Assembly: GCF_040629175.1 (NCBI RefSeq)
Contig: NZ_JBEXUX010000019.1
Span: 62,001 to 126,000, forward strand
DNA from: Embleya sp040629175
GTDB lineage: Bacteria > Actinomycetota > Actinomycetes > Streptomycetales > Streptomycetaceae
Direction: 5' to 3'
Length of the DNA stretch: 64,000 nt
The notes under the pieces were generated by a model. That model was not told the origin of the DNA, did not search any database, and saw only the letters and a list, made by a program, of their open reading frames with translations. The translations under genes and the position numbers were made by a program. Below, in pieces: positions 1 through 8,203 of this stretch; the first letter of the stretch is position 1; the number at the start of each line of letters is the position of its first letter.

Positions 1-355
1 CACGCTCGGCTACGCCCGCCAGCAGCAGGAGATCTGCCGCCAACAAGACGAGCTGACCCGCGAGATCGGCGAGACGCCCCGCCTGTTCCGGCCGCCGTAC
101 GGCGAGTTCAACGAGGACACCCTGCGCGCCGCGCGGTCCTGCGGGATCGTCGCCTTCCCGATCTGGAACCAGGAAGCCTTCCCGGATCACCTGGAGTATC
201 GCTACGACCACGTCTTCAAGCCGGGCGACATCATCCTCACCCACTTCCGCGGCCCCGGGCAGTGGAAGGGCGACATGACCCAGATGCTCCGCCGGGTCCT
301 GGACGCGGTCACCCGCGAGGGCTTCGCCCTCGCCCGCCTGGACGACTACCTGTAG
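1..355 (+). CDS. Polysaccharide deacetylase (NodB domain), C-terminal part
   Basis: Only the last 117 residues are present, read from base 2 to a TAG stop; the N-terminus lies left of the window. The piece contains the NodB-fold motif RPPYGEFN (usually motif 3) and the later DIILTHF motif (motif 4/5) that places the catalytic histidine. Family members remove acetyl groups from GlcNAc- or GalNAc-containing polymers, usually outside the cell. The gene faces the DeoR repressor gene tail to tail with an 82-bp gap. Because a polygalactosaminidase follows, deacetylation of a GalNAc polymer is one possible role, but peptidoglycan or chitin are equally possible substrates. Confidence 0.85.
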   Translation, partial: TLGYARQQQEICRQQDELTREIGETPRLFRPPYGEFNEDTLRAARSCGIVAFPIWNQEAFPDHLEYRYDHVFKPGDIILTHFRGPGQWKGDMTQMLRRVLDAVTREGFALARLDDYL

Positions 356-437
356 TCGACGACCGCGTGGCCTCGGCGCGGCTCCGGACGGATCCGCCCT
401 CGGGGGCACCGTCGAAGCGGTTCACCGCGCCCGGTGC

Positions 438-1196
438 TCACACCGCGGTCACCACGACGCCCGCCTGTTCGATCGCGGCCAGTTCCTCCGGTGCGGCGTC
501 CCGGTCGGTGACCAGGTGGCCGATCCGGCTCAGCGGGCAGATCCTGGCCAGCGTCACCTTGCCGATCTTGGAGTTGTCCGCCACCACGACGGTGTGGCTG
601 CTGCGGTCGGTGAAGACCCGGTCGGTGGCGGCTTCGAGCTGGTCGTGGGTGGTGCAGCCGTGCGCGGCGCTGATGCCGTCCACGCCCAGGAAGGTCACGT
701 CGGTGAAGTAGTCCGCGAGGGTCTTCTCGGCGATCGGGCCGACCAGCTCGTAGCTTTCGTTGCGCGCGGTGCCACCGATGACGACCAGGGTGACGTCCTT
801 GTGCAGGACCATCTCGGCCGCGATGTTCACCGCGTTGGTGACGATGGTGACGGGACCCCGGTCGGCGAGGATGCGGGCGATCTCGGTCGCGGTGGACCCG
901 CCGGTCAGTCCGACCACGGCCTTGTCCGGCACCAACGCGGCGGCGGCTCGGGCGATGGCCAGCTTCTCCGGTCGGCGGCGCTCGCTGCGGTACTGCATCG
1001 GCGTCTCCAGGCCGATGTTGCCCACGGAGGCACCGCCGTGGGTGCGGCGCAGCAGGTTCATCGCGTCCAGGTGCTGGAGGTCGCGCCGCACGGTGGCTCC
1101 CGAGACCGCCAGGGTCTCGGCCAACTCCTCGACGCTCACGCTGCCTTTCGCACAGACGTGTTCGAGAATGCGCGCATGACGCTCGGTTCTCAACAT
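438..1196 (-). CDS. DeoR/GlpR-family transcriptional repressor
   Basis: 252 residues. An N-terminal DeoR winged helix-turn-helix (about residues 1-57, including VSGATVRRDLQHL) is followed by the DeoRC sugar-phosphate sensor domain (about 75-230) with the motifs GLTGGSTATEIA and VVADNSKIGK. Family members repress sugar-catabolic operons and release DNA when they bind a phosphorylated sugar. It is divergent from the GH114 gene and next to the sugar transporter, kinase and glycosidase operon, its likely targets. No ribosome binding site is seen. A TATGCT box (1203-1208, complement) ends six bases before the ATG, so translation is probably leaderless. Confidence 0.93.
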   Translation of the reverse strand: MLRTERHARILEHVCAKGSVSVEELAETLAVSGATVRRDLQHLDAMNLLRRTHGGASVGNIGLETPMQYRSERRRPEKLAIARAAAALVPDKAVVGLTGGSTATEIARILADRGPVTIVTNAVNIAAEMVLHKDVTLVVIGGTARNESYELVGPIAEKTLADYFTDVTFLGVDGISAAHGCTTHDQLEAATDRVFTDRSSHTVVVADNSKIGKVTLARICPLSRIGHLVTDRDAAPEELAAIEQAGVVVTAV

Positions 1197-1507
1197 GTGC
1201 GCAGCATATCCATGCGCATTCGCGCAGTCACGGGTTCGCGAAACGGGTTCGCAAAACAGGTTCGACAGCCGCTATTTCGGCGTCGGAGCGGACATCTCCG
1301 GTGCGCACCCCGCGCACGGATGGTCTCTTGACATGACGAAAGTTGCTCGATTTACTGCTGCGACGCCGAGGGCAGTGCAATCGGCGTCAAAGGTACGCCC
1401 AGCCGGTAGGCGGCGGAAGCCGCAAGCCCGGACAATGTCGCCAGGACGCCCGCGAACCCCGCGGACCTCCGAGGCGGGGACGTATCCTCCGCATCTGGAG
1501 TTCGATG
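1197..1507. promoter_or_regulatory. Divergent control region of the DeoR and GH114 genes with direct repeats
   Basis: This 311-bp gap holds two nearly identical 13-bp direct repeats, GGGTTCGCGAAAC (1232-1244) and GGGTTCGCAAAAC (1245-1257), followed by a partial third copy AGGTTCGAC (1259-1267). They lie just upstream of the presumed DeoR promoter box (1203-1208), a plausible place for an autoregulatory DeoR operator; DeoR-type repressors often bind direct repeats. A GGAG ribosome binding site at 1497-1500 serves the GH114 gene. The operator role is inferred from position only. Confidence 0.5.
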
Positions 1508-2398
1508 ATGAACACCTTCCTCCCGCGCAGATCGGCCCGACGCCTCGCCGCGCTCACGGCGACCACCGCGGCGATCGCGGGCACCCTGTTCCTCTCGACG
1601 TCCGCCGACGCGAGCAACGACCCGGGCGCCGGCACCCGGGCGGCCGGCGCGGCGAGCACGACCACCGCCGCGAACGCGAACGCCGGCGCGATCACCCTGC
1701 CGCCGACACACGCCGGCTTCGACTACCAGATCGGCGGCGCCTACGCCCCGCCGACCGGGGTCCGGGTGGTCACCCGCGACCACGGCGCCACGCCGGCCCC
1801 CGGGCTCTACAACATCTGTTACGTCAACGCCTTCCAGGCCCAGCCCAAGGCGGAGGGCGACTGGCCGGCCGACCTGTTGCTGCGCCGCTCGGACGGCTCG
1901 ATCGTCTACGACGGCAAATGGAAGGAAGCCCTGCTCGACCTGCGCACCCCCGACAAGCGCACCGCGGTCGCCGCGAAGGTGAACGCCCTGGTCGACGAAT
2001 GCGCGAGCAAGGGCTTCCAGGCCGTCGAGCCGGACAACTACGACAGCTACACCCGCTCCGAGGGCCTGCTCACCGACGACAACGCCCGCGACTACATCAC
2101 GCTGCTCTCCGCCCACGCGCACCGACGCGGCCTGGCGATCGCGCAGAAGAACACCTCCGACCTGGCCGAGCACCGCACGGCCCTGGGGCTCGACTTCGCC
2201 GTCGCCGAGGAATGCGGCGAGTGGAAAGAGTGCAACGACTACACGAAATACTTCGGCAACAACGTGATCGTGATCGAGTACACCGCCAAGGGCATGGCCA
2301 ACGCCTGCTCGAAGTGGGGCGGGCAACTGAGCATCGTGCGCCGTGACCTCGACGTCAGTCCGATCGGGGCCGGCAAGTACCTGCGCAAGACCTGCTGA
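1508..2398 (+). CDS. Secreted endo-alpha-1,4-polygalactosaminidase-like glycoside hydrolase (GH114)
   Basis: 296 residues. The ATG at 1508 has GGAG seven bases upstream; an ATG three bases earlier is too close to it. A Sec signal peptide (RRSARR followed by a hydrophobic stretch ending near STSADA, about residue 31) and a low-complexity Ala/Thr linker precede a GH114 catalytic domain from about residue 62. Recognisable parts are FDYQIGGAYAPPTGVRVVTRD, YVNAFQAQP, the GFQAVEPDNYDSY segment with acidic candidates for catalysis, and LAIAQKN. GH114 enzymes cut alpha-1,4-galactosamine polymers such as fungal galactosaminogalactan. The gene is divergent from the DeoR repressor and upstream of a sugar importer, so the enzyme probably makes oligosaccharides outside the cell. 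Confidence 0.85.
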   Translation: MNTFLPRRSARRLAALTATTAAIAGTLFLSTSADASNDPGAGTRAAGAASTTTAANANAGAITLPPTHAGFDYQIGGAYAPPTGVRVVTRDHGATPAPGLYNICYVNAFQAQPKAEGDWPADLLLRRSDGSIVYDGKWKEALLDLRTPDKRTAVAAKVNALVDECASKGFQAVEPDNYDSYTRSEGLLTDDNARDYITLLSAHAHRRGLAIAQKNTSDLAEHRTALGLDFAVAEECGEWKECNDYTKYFGNNVIVIEYTAKGMANACSKWGGQLSIVRRDLDVSPIGAGKYLRKTC

Positions 2399-2408
2399 CC
2401 CCGCACCG

Positions 2409-2458
2409 CCCGCGGCCCGGCGCACCGTTCGTTCGCCCTTCGGCGCCGGGCCCGCGGG
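2409..2458 (+). terminator. Hairpin terminator after the GH114 gene
   Basis: The arms CCCGCGGCCCGGCGC (2409-2423) and GCGCCGGGCCCGCGGG (2443-2458) pair over about 15 bp with one bulged base and a 19-nt loop. It starts 11 bases after the stop codon. There is no U tract, as is common in actinomycetes. Confidence 0.55.
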
Positions 2459-2670
2459 TCCGGTCCGCCGCGCGCACCCGTCGCGAGTGTGCCCCGCCCG
2501 TCCGGTGTCGGCAACCCGCGTCCCGGGGCCGGCCGTGCCCGCCGCTTCCCCACGCGGCCCCGCCTGCATCCGTATCCGCCCCGGCGTGAGTGGCCCCTTC
2601 CCTCACCCGGTGCGCGCCCGCGCGCACCGCGGGGTCCGCCTCGCACGTTTCGAAGTCTCCTGGAGGTCCA

Positions 2671-3987
2671 GTGGTTTTCGGCCGACACCATCCCGCGGGT
2701 CTCTCCCGCCGCAGCGTGCTGCGCGTCGGCGCCGGTGCCGCGGCCGCCGCGGCGCTGTCCGCGTGCGCCGGCACGAACGACGGTGTGGGTGCCGACGGGC
2801 GCGTCACCATCGAGATGTGGCACGGCCAGACCGACACCGGCCTCGCGGCCCTGAAGACCCTGGTGGACAGGTTCCACCTCGCCCAGTCGGGCATCCGGGT
2901 CGACCTCGGCGGCGGGGCGCCGGCCGACGCGATGTTGCAGAAGATCACCGCCGCGCTCGCCGCCGGTTCCTACCCGGACATCGCCTACATCTTCGGTTCC
3001 GACCTGGCCGGGGTCGCCCGCAGTCCCAAGGTGGTCGACCTGAGCGAGAGCGTGCACTCCTCCCCCACACCGTGGGACGACTACTGGGAACCGGCCCGGG
3101 CGGCCGTGACGATCAACGGCAAGGTGCGCGCGGCCCCGGCCGTGATGGACGCGCTCGCGATCATCTGCAACAAACGCCTGTTCCGTGACGCCGGCCTCCC
3201 GCTGCCGCAACCGGGCTGGACCTGGAACGACTTCCTGGCCACGGCGCAGCGGTTGACCGACCTGCGGCGCGGCGTGTTCGGCACCGGCTGGCCGGGCGTG
3301 GGCGACGAGGACACCGTGTGGCGGTTGTGGCCGATGGTGTGGGACCTGGGCGGCGACGTGGTCGCCGCGGACGGGCGCAACATCGGCTTCAAGGACGTCG
3401 GGGTGCGCGCGCTGGAGACCGTGGAGGCGCTGGCCCGGAGCAAGAGCGTCTACCTCGACCCCAAGCCCGGCAGCGAGCAGATGTACCAGGTCTTCGCGTC
3501 CGGCCGGATGGGCATGGTGGCGACCGGCCCGTGGCAGATCCCGGACATCACCCAGGCGGAGATCGACTACCACGTGGTGCCGCTGCCCAGCTACAGCGGA
3601 CGGCCGATGACCATCTGCGCGCCGGACACCTGGACGGTCTTCGACAACGGCAACGCCCGGGTGCGGGCGGCACGCACGTTCGTGTCCTGGTTGGCCCAGC
3701 CGGATCAGGACGTGATCTGGGACGCCGAGGTCGGCAGCCTGCCGCTGAGTCGGACCGCCGAGGCGCGGCCCGAGTGGCGCGAGCACTCCGCGGGGACCGA
3801 GGGCCTGGCCGTGTTCACCACCGCCCTGGAGACCGCCCGCGTGCGTCCCGCGCATCCCGCCTACCCACAGATCTCGATGGCGCTGGGCGAGGCCATCGTC
3901 TCCGTGCTGCTCGGCAAGAGCAGTCCGACCCGGGCATTGAACCGCTGCGCCGCCGCGGCCAGGGCCGCCCTCGTGATCCCGCGTTGA
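2671..3987 (+). CDS. Sugar ABC transporter substrate-binding lipoprotein (family 1)
   Basis: 438 residues from a GTG start chosen because GGAGG (2662-2666) precedes it by four bases and it gives a well-formed signal. The N-terminus has a twin-arginine motif (LSRRSVLRVG, residues 11-20) and a lipobox LSAC with Cys32, so the protein is probably Tat-exported and lipid-anchored. The mature part is a family 1 solute-binding protein (VTIEMWHGQTD, GRMGMVATGPWQIPD). It should capture an oligosaccharide and deliver it to the two permeases just downstream. No msiK-like ATPase is in the window, so a shared ATPase elsewhere is expected, as is usual in Streptomyces sugar importers. Confidence 0.92.
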   Translation: MVFGRHHPAGLSRRSVLRVGAGAAAAAALSACAGTNDGVGADGRVTIEMWHGQTDTGLAALKTLVDRFHLAQSGIRVDLGGGAPADAMLQKITAALAAGSYPDIAYIFGSDLAGVARSPKVVDLSESVHSSPTPWDDYWEPARAAVTINGKVRAAPAVMDALAIICNKRLFRDAGLPLPQPGWTWNDFLATAQRLTDLRRGVFGTGWPGVGDEDTVWRLWPMVWDLGGDVVAADGRNIGFKDVGVRALETVEALARSKSVYLDPKPGSEQMYQVFASGRMGMVATGPWQIPDITQAEIDYHVVPLPSYSGRPMTICAPDTWTVFDNGNARVRAARTFVSWLAQPDQDVIWDAEVGSLPLSRTAEARPEWREHSAGTEGLAVFTTALETARVRPAHPAYPQISMALGEAIVSVLLGKSSPTRALNRCAAAARAALVIPR

Positions 3988-3997
3988 GGAGCCTTCC

Positions 3998-4948
3998 ATG
4001 TCATCACTGCCCGCTCCACTCACGCTCTCGGACCAGGACCGACAACGGCGCACGCTGCGCCGCAGACGCCGGCGCGAGTCGGCGACCGCCTGGACGTACA
4101 TCCTTCCGGCCGTCGTGGTCATCCTGGGTCTGAGCGTGGTGCCCTTCGTCTGGTCGCTGCTGCTCTCCTTCCGGGCCGACGACCTGGTCACGCCCAGCCG
4201 CTGGGTCGGTCTGGACAACTACGACGCCCTGACCCAGGATCCGAACTTCGGCCAGGCCGTGCGCAACACGCTGCTGTACACGGTGTTGTACGTACCGCTG
4301 AGCATGGCCTTCGGGCTGTTCCTGGCCCAGGTGCTGAACCGGCGGATCCGGCTGGTGGGCGTGTATCGCACGCTGATCTTCGTGCCGTTCGTCATTTCGG
4401 CCACGGCCCAGGGGGTGTTGTTCTCCTTCATCCTGGATCCGGAGTTCGGCGCGGCCAACTCGGTCCTGCACGAGTTGGGGATCGGGCGGCAGGGCTTCCT
4501 CACCGACCCCGGGCAGGCCCTGTTGGTGCTGGTGGCGATCTCGGTGTGGAGCGGTACCGGATTCTGCGTGGTGATCTACCTCGCGGCGCTCCAGGACGTG
4601 CCGCCGTCACTGCTGGAGGCGGCCCGTCTCGACGGCGCCGGGCGATGGCAACTGCTGCGCCACGTGGTGCTGCCCACGCTCACCCCGGTCACCGTCTTCC
4701 TGTTGTTGTGGCAGACCATCCAGGCGCTCCAGGTCTTCGACCTGGTCTATGTGACCACCAAGGGCGGGCCGTTGGGCTCGACCACCGTCATCGTCTACTT
4801 CATCTGGGAGCAGGCGTTCAAGAACTTCACCGCCGGCTACGGCGCGGCGGCGGCCTACGTGCTCGCCGTCGCCCTGTTGGTGATCGGGGTGGGCATGCGG
4901 TTCGTGCGCGGCCGCAAGCCCGTCACCGTCGAGGGGGCGACACGATGA
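3998..4948 (+). CDS. Sugar ABC transporter permease 1 (MalF/UgpA type)
   Basis: 316 residues with about six membrane helices. A basic N-terminal tail (RQRRTLRRRRRR) precedes the first helix TYILPAVVVILGLS. The cytoplasmic EAA loop is present as EAARLDGAG followed by LPTLTP; it docks the ATPase. The ATG has GAGGA seven bases upstream and starts 10 bases after the binding-protein stop. The gene overlaps the second permease by 4 bp (ATGA), indicating translational coupling and a heterodimeric channel. Confidence 0.93.
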   Translation: MSSLPAPLTLSDQDRQRRTLRRRRRRESATAWTYILPAVVVILGLSVVPFVWSLLLSFRADDLVTPSRWVGLDNYDALTQDPNFGQAVRNTLLYTVLYVPLSMAFGLFLAQVLNRRIRLVGVYRTLIFVPFVISATAQGVLFSFILDPEFGAANSVLHELGIGRQGFLTDPGQALLVLVAISVWSGTGFCVVIYLAALQDVPPSLLEAARLDGAGRWQLLRHVVLPTLTPVTVFLLLWQTIQALQVFDLVYVTTKGGPLGSTTVIVYFIWEQAFKNFTAGYGAAAAYVLAVALLVIGVGMRFVRGRKPVTVEGATR

Positions 4949-5835
4949 CCGCAACGACCACCGCACCCGTGGAGGCGACCCGGGCGCGCGACACCGCGCG
5001 GCCCACGCCGGGCCGGCGCCGACTGTTGCCGTTCAGCCCGTGGCATCTGCTGCTCGCGCCGTTGTCCCTGCTGTTCGCGTTGCCGCTGGTGTGGCTCGCG
5101 CTCAGTTCGGTGATGACCAACGCGGAGATCAACCGGTTCCCACCGGCGTTGTGGCCCTCCGGGATCCATCTGGGCGGCTACCGCTACGTCCTGGGCAACG
5201 CGATGTTCCCGCGCTGGTTCATGAATTCGCTGATCGTCTCGGCGGTCGCGGTGGCCTCGAACCTGGTCTTCGGGGCGTTGGGCGGCTACGCGTTCGCCAG
5301 GATGCGCTTCGCGGGTTCGCGCACCCTGATGGTGGCGATGCTGGCCACGATGGCGATCCCGTTCCAGCTCACCATGATCCCGACCTTTTTGATCATGAAG
5401 CGGCTCGGGTTGATCGACACCCTCGGCGCGCTGATCATCCCGTCCCTGGTGACGCCGTTCGCGGTGTTCATGCTGCGGCAGTTCTTCCTGTCGCTGCCCC
5501 GGGAGTTGGAGGAGGCCGCCTGGATCGACGGCTGTTCCCGGTTGCGGGTGCTGATCCTGATCGTATTGCCGCTGTCCCGGCCCGCGTTGAGCACCGTCGC
5601 CGTGCTCACCTTCCTGACCACCTGGAACGACCTGACCTGGCCGCTGATCGCGATCAACCACGACACCCAATACACCCTGCAACTGGGCCTGACCACCTTC
5701 CAGGGCCAGCACCACACCCAGTGGGCGGCGGTGATGGCGGGCAACGTGATCACCGTGTTCCCGGTCCTGCTGGCCTTCCTGGGCGCGCAGAAGGCGTTCA
5801 TCCAGTCGATCACCTCCAGCGGGCTCAAGGGCTGA
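4945..5835 (+). CDS. Sugar ABC transporter permease 2 (MalG/UgpE type)
   Basis: 296 residues. The start overlaps the previous stop (ATGA at 4945-4948). Six helices are predicted after a hydrophilic N-terminus, with the EAA motif EEAAWIDGCSRLRV and the family C-terminal ending in an FIQSIT-x-GLKG pattern. It forms the import channel with the gene before it. The PfkB kinase begins 85 bp later, probably in the same transcript. The substrate is not readable from the permeases themselves. Confidence 0.93.
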   Translation: MTATTTAPVEATRARDTARPTPGRRRLLPFSPWHLLLAPLSLLFALPLVWLALSSVMTNAEINRFPPALWPSGIHLGGYRYVLGNAMFPRWFMNSLIVSAVAVASNLVFGALGGYAFARMRFAGSRTLMVAMLATMAIPFQLTMIPTFLIMKRLGLIDTLGALIIPSLVTPFAVFMLRQFFLSLPRELEEAAWIDGCSRLRVLILIVLPLSRPALSTVAVLTFLTTWNDLTWPLIAINHDTQYTLQLGLTTFQGQHHTQWAAVMAGNVITVFPVLLAFLGAQKAFIQSITSSGLKG

Positions 5836-5920
5836 CGCCGTCACGGGAGTTCGACCCTCCCGGGGACAGCCGCCGCTCGCCTGCGGATCGACCCACCCCG
5901 CTCCACCGACAGGAAGCCCG

Positions 5921-6889
5921 ATGTCGCACACCTTCGACCTGCTGGTCATCGGCGACGCCAATCCCGACGTCGTCCTCGGTCCCCTCGACGAGCCGTTGGC
6001 CTTCGGGCAACGCGAACAACTCGTGCCCACCGGCCTGCTCACCCTCGGCGGATCCGCCGCGATCACCGCGTGCGGCGCGGCCCGACTCGGGTTGCGCGTG
6101 GCCATCGCCGGCCGGGTCGGCGACGACGACGCGGGCCGTTTCGTGCGCGCCGCGCTGACCGCCCGGGGCGTGCACACCGACGCACTGCGCACCGACCCGC
6201 ACCTGGCGACGCCGTTGACCGCGGTGCTCACCCGCGGCGACGGCGACCGCGCCATCCTCACCGCCGCCGGCACCCTGGCCGACACCGGACCCGAGGACGT
6301 ACCCGAGGAGTTGCTCACCCACAGCAGACACGTACACGCCGCGTCCTACTTCCTGATGCCCCGACTCGCGGCGGCGCTGCCCGAGTTGCTGGGCATCGCC
6401 CGCGCCCACGGCGCCGGCACCTCGCTGGACACCAACGACGACCCGACCGGTCGCTGGGACCCCACCGGGCTCGCCGCCGTCCTGCCCGTCGTCGACATCC
6501 TGCTGCCCAACGCCCAGGAGGCGAGGGCGCTGGCCCGACTCGGCGCCGACACCGGCCCCGACGCCACCGAGGAGGCCGCCGCGCGACTGGCCGCGCACGG
6601 ACCGTCGGTGGTGGTCAAGGACGGCGGCGCGGGCGCCTTCGTGCACGACGGTCGCCGCGTGCTGCGCACCGCGGGCATCGCGGCCCGGCCGCTGGACACC
6701 GTCGGCGCCGGCGACAGCTTCGACGCCGGCTACCTGGCCGCCCTGCTCGCCGGCGAACCGCCCGCCCGAGCCCTCGAATTCGCCGCCGCGTGCGGCGCCC
6801 TGTCCACCCGGGCGCACGGCGGCACCCCGGCCCAACCCACCTGGGACGAGGCTGTCGCAGCCCTCGCCCGCAACGGAAAGAACCAGTGA
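5921..6889 (+). CDS. PfkB-family carbohydrate kinase
   Basis: 322 residues. AGGA lies six bases before the ATG. The PfkB fold is shown by the N-terminal motif LLVIGDANPDVVLG, a central TLGGSAAITACGAARLG sugar-binding region, and the ATP and catalytic motif DTVGAGDSFDAGY (about residues 259-271) with the catalytic Asp. It should phosphorylate a monosaccharide released inside the cell. Candidates are galactose-, tagatose- or galactosamine-type sugars given the neighbours, but ribokinase-like families are hard to assign. It is followed by the GH4 gene with a one-base TGATG overlap. Confidence 0.9.
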   Translation: MSHTFDLLVIGDANPDVVLGPLDEPLAFGQREQLVPTGLLTLGGSAAITACGAARLGLRVAIAGRVGDDDAGRFVRAALTARGVHTDALRTDPHLATPLTAVLTRGDGDRAILTAAGTLADTGPEDVPEELLTHSRHVHAASYFLMPRLAAALPELLGIARAHGAGTSLDTNDDPTGRWDPTGLAAVLPVVDILLPNAQEARALARLGADTGPDATEEAAARLAAHGPSVVVKDGGAGAFVHDGRRVLRTAGIAARPLDTVGAGDSFDAGYLAALLAGEPPARALEFAAACGALSTRAHGGTPAQPTWDEAVAALARNGKNQ

Positions 6890-8199
6890 TGACCCGCACC
6901 AAGATCGTTTTCGTCGGCGCCGGCAGCGTCGTGTTCACCCAGGGGCTGCTCGCCGACCTGTTCGCCTTCCCCGAGTTGCGGCAGGCACACATCGCGCTGC
7001 ACGACATCGACCCGGAGCGGCTGGCCACCGCGCAGGGCGCGGCCCGGCTGATCGCCGTCGAGCGCGGCGCGGACCCGCGGATCAGCACCCACCTCGACCG
7101 CCGCGAGGCGCTCGCCGGCGCCGACTTCGTGATCAACATCATCCAGGTCGGCATGCGCGAGGCCACCCGCACCGACTTCGAGGTGCCCGCCCGCTACGGA
7201 CTGCGCCAGACCATCGGCGACACCCTCGGCATCGGCGGCATCTTCCGCGCCCTGCGCACCTTCCCGGTGCTCCGGGCGCTCGGCGAGGACATCGCCGAGA
7301 TCTGCCCGAACGCCTGGCTGCTGAACTACACCAACCCGATGGCGATGAACGTCGGTTACCTCACCCGCGCCACCGGCCTGACCCGCGTGGTGGGCCTGTG
7401 CCACTCGGTCTACTGGACCATGCAGGGCCTCGCGGACCTGGTCGGGATCCCCTACGAGGAGATCGACTACCGCGCCGCCGGCGTCAACCACCAGGCATGG
7501 GTGCTGCGCTTCGAACACGACGGCACGGACCTGTACCCGAAGCTGGACGAGCTGATCGCCCGGGACGGCGAACTGCGGCGCCGGGTACGGGTGGACATGT
7601 ACCGCCGGCTGGGCTACTACCCGACCGAGACGAGCGAGCACTCCAGCGAGTACGTGCCCTGGTACCTGGGTCACGACAGCGAGATCACCCGACTGCGGCT
7701 GCCGGTGGGCGCCTATCTCGGCATCGTGGACGAGAACATGGCCGCCTACGAGGAGACCCGCCGGGCGCTGGCGGCCGGCGACCCGGTCCCGGTCGAATCC
7801 ACCATGGAGTACGCACCGCAGATCATCCACAGCATCGTCACCGGCACCCCGCGCACGGTCTACGGCAACGTGCCCAACCACGGCCTGATCGACAACCTGC
7901 CCACCGACGGCGTGGTCGAAGTCCCGTGCCTGGTCGACGCGTTGGGGGTACAGCCGACCCGGGTCGGCGCGCTGCCGGCACAGTGCGCCGCACTCAACCG
8001 CGCCTACCTGAGCATGAACGACCTGGTCGTGCGCGCCGCCCTCGAGGACGATCCGCGACACATCCGGCACGCCGCGATGGCCGACCCGGCCACCGCCGCC
8101 GCGCTGCCGGTCGAGCGCATCTGGGACCTGTGCGACGACATGGCCCGCGCCCACGGCGACCTGCTCCAGCCCGCGCTGCGCGCCACGCTCGGGAACTGA
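6889..8199 (+). CDS. GH4 glycosidase, alpha-galactosidase/alpha-galacturonidase type
   Basis: 436 residues. The ATG at 6889 overlaps the kinase stop. GH4 enzymes need NAD+ and Mn2+ and work by oxidation-elimination. Visible hallmarks are the Rossmann motif FVGAGSVVFTQ (about 7-17), NYTNPMAM, the metal-binding Cys in GLCHSV and the His in AAGVNHQAW. The CHSV form resembles MelA-like alpha-galactosidases rather than the 6-phospho-glucosidases, suggesting an alpha-linked galacto-configured substrate. No signal peptide is present, so it acts on imported oligosaccharides. Confidence 0.88.
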   Translation: MTRTKIVFVGAGSVVFTQGLLADLFAFPELRQAHIALHDIDPERLATAQGAARLIAVERGADPRISTHLDRREALAGADFVINIIQVGMREATRTDFEVPARYGLRQTIGDTLGIGGIFRALRTFPVLRALGEDIAEICPNAWLLNYTNPMAMNVGYLTRATGLTRVVGLCHSVYWTMQGLADLVGIPYEEIDYRAAGVNHQAWVLRFEHDGTDLYPKLDELIARDGELRRRVRVDMYRRLGYYPTETSEHSSEYVPWYLGHDSEITRLRLPVGAYLGIVDENMAAYEETRRALAAGDPVPVESTMEYAPQIIHSIVTGTPRTVYGNVPNHGLIDNLPTDGVVEVPCLVDALGVQPTRVGALPAQCAALNRAYLSMNDLVVRAALEDDPRHIRHAAMADPATAAALPVERIWDLCDDMARAHGDLLQPALRATLGN

Positions 8200-8203
8200 T
8201 CCG

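Noticed and set aside
2239..4218. Long minus-strand frame opposite the sugar-binding protein
   Set aside because: It is the shadow of the solute-binding lipoprotein gene; no start signal and no recognisable domain.
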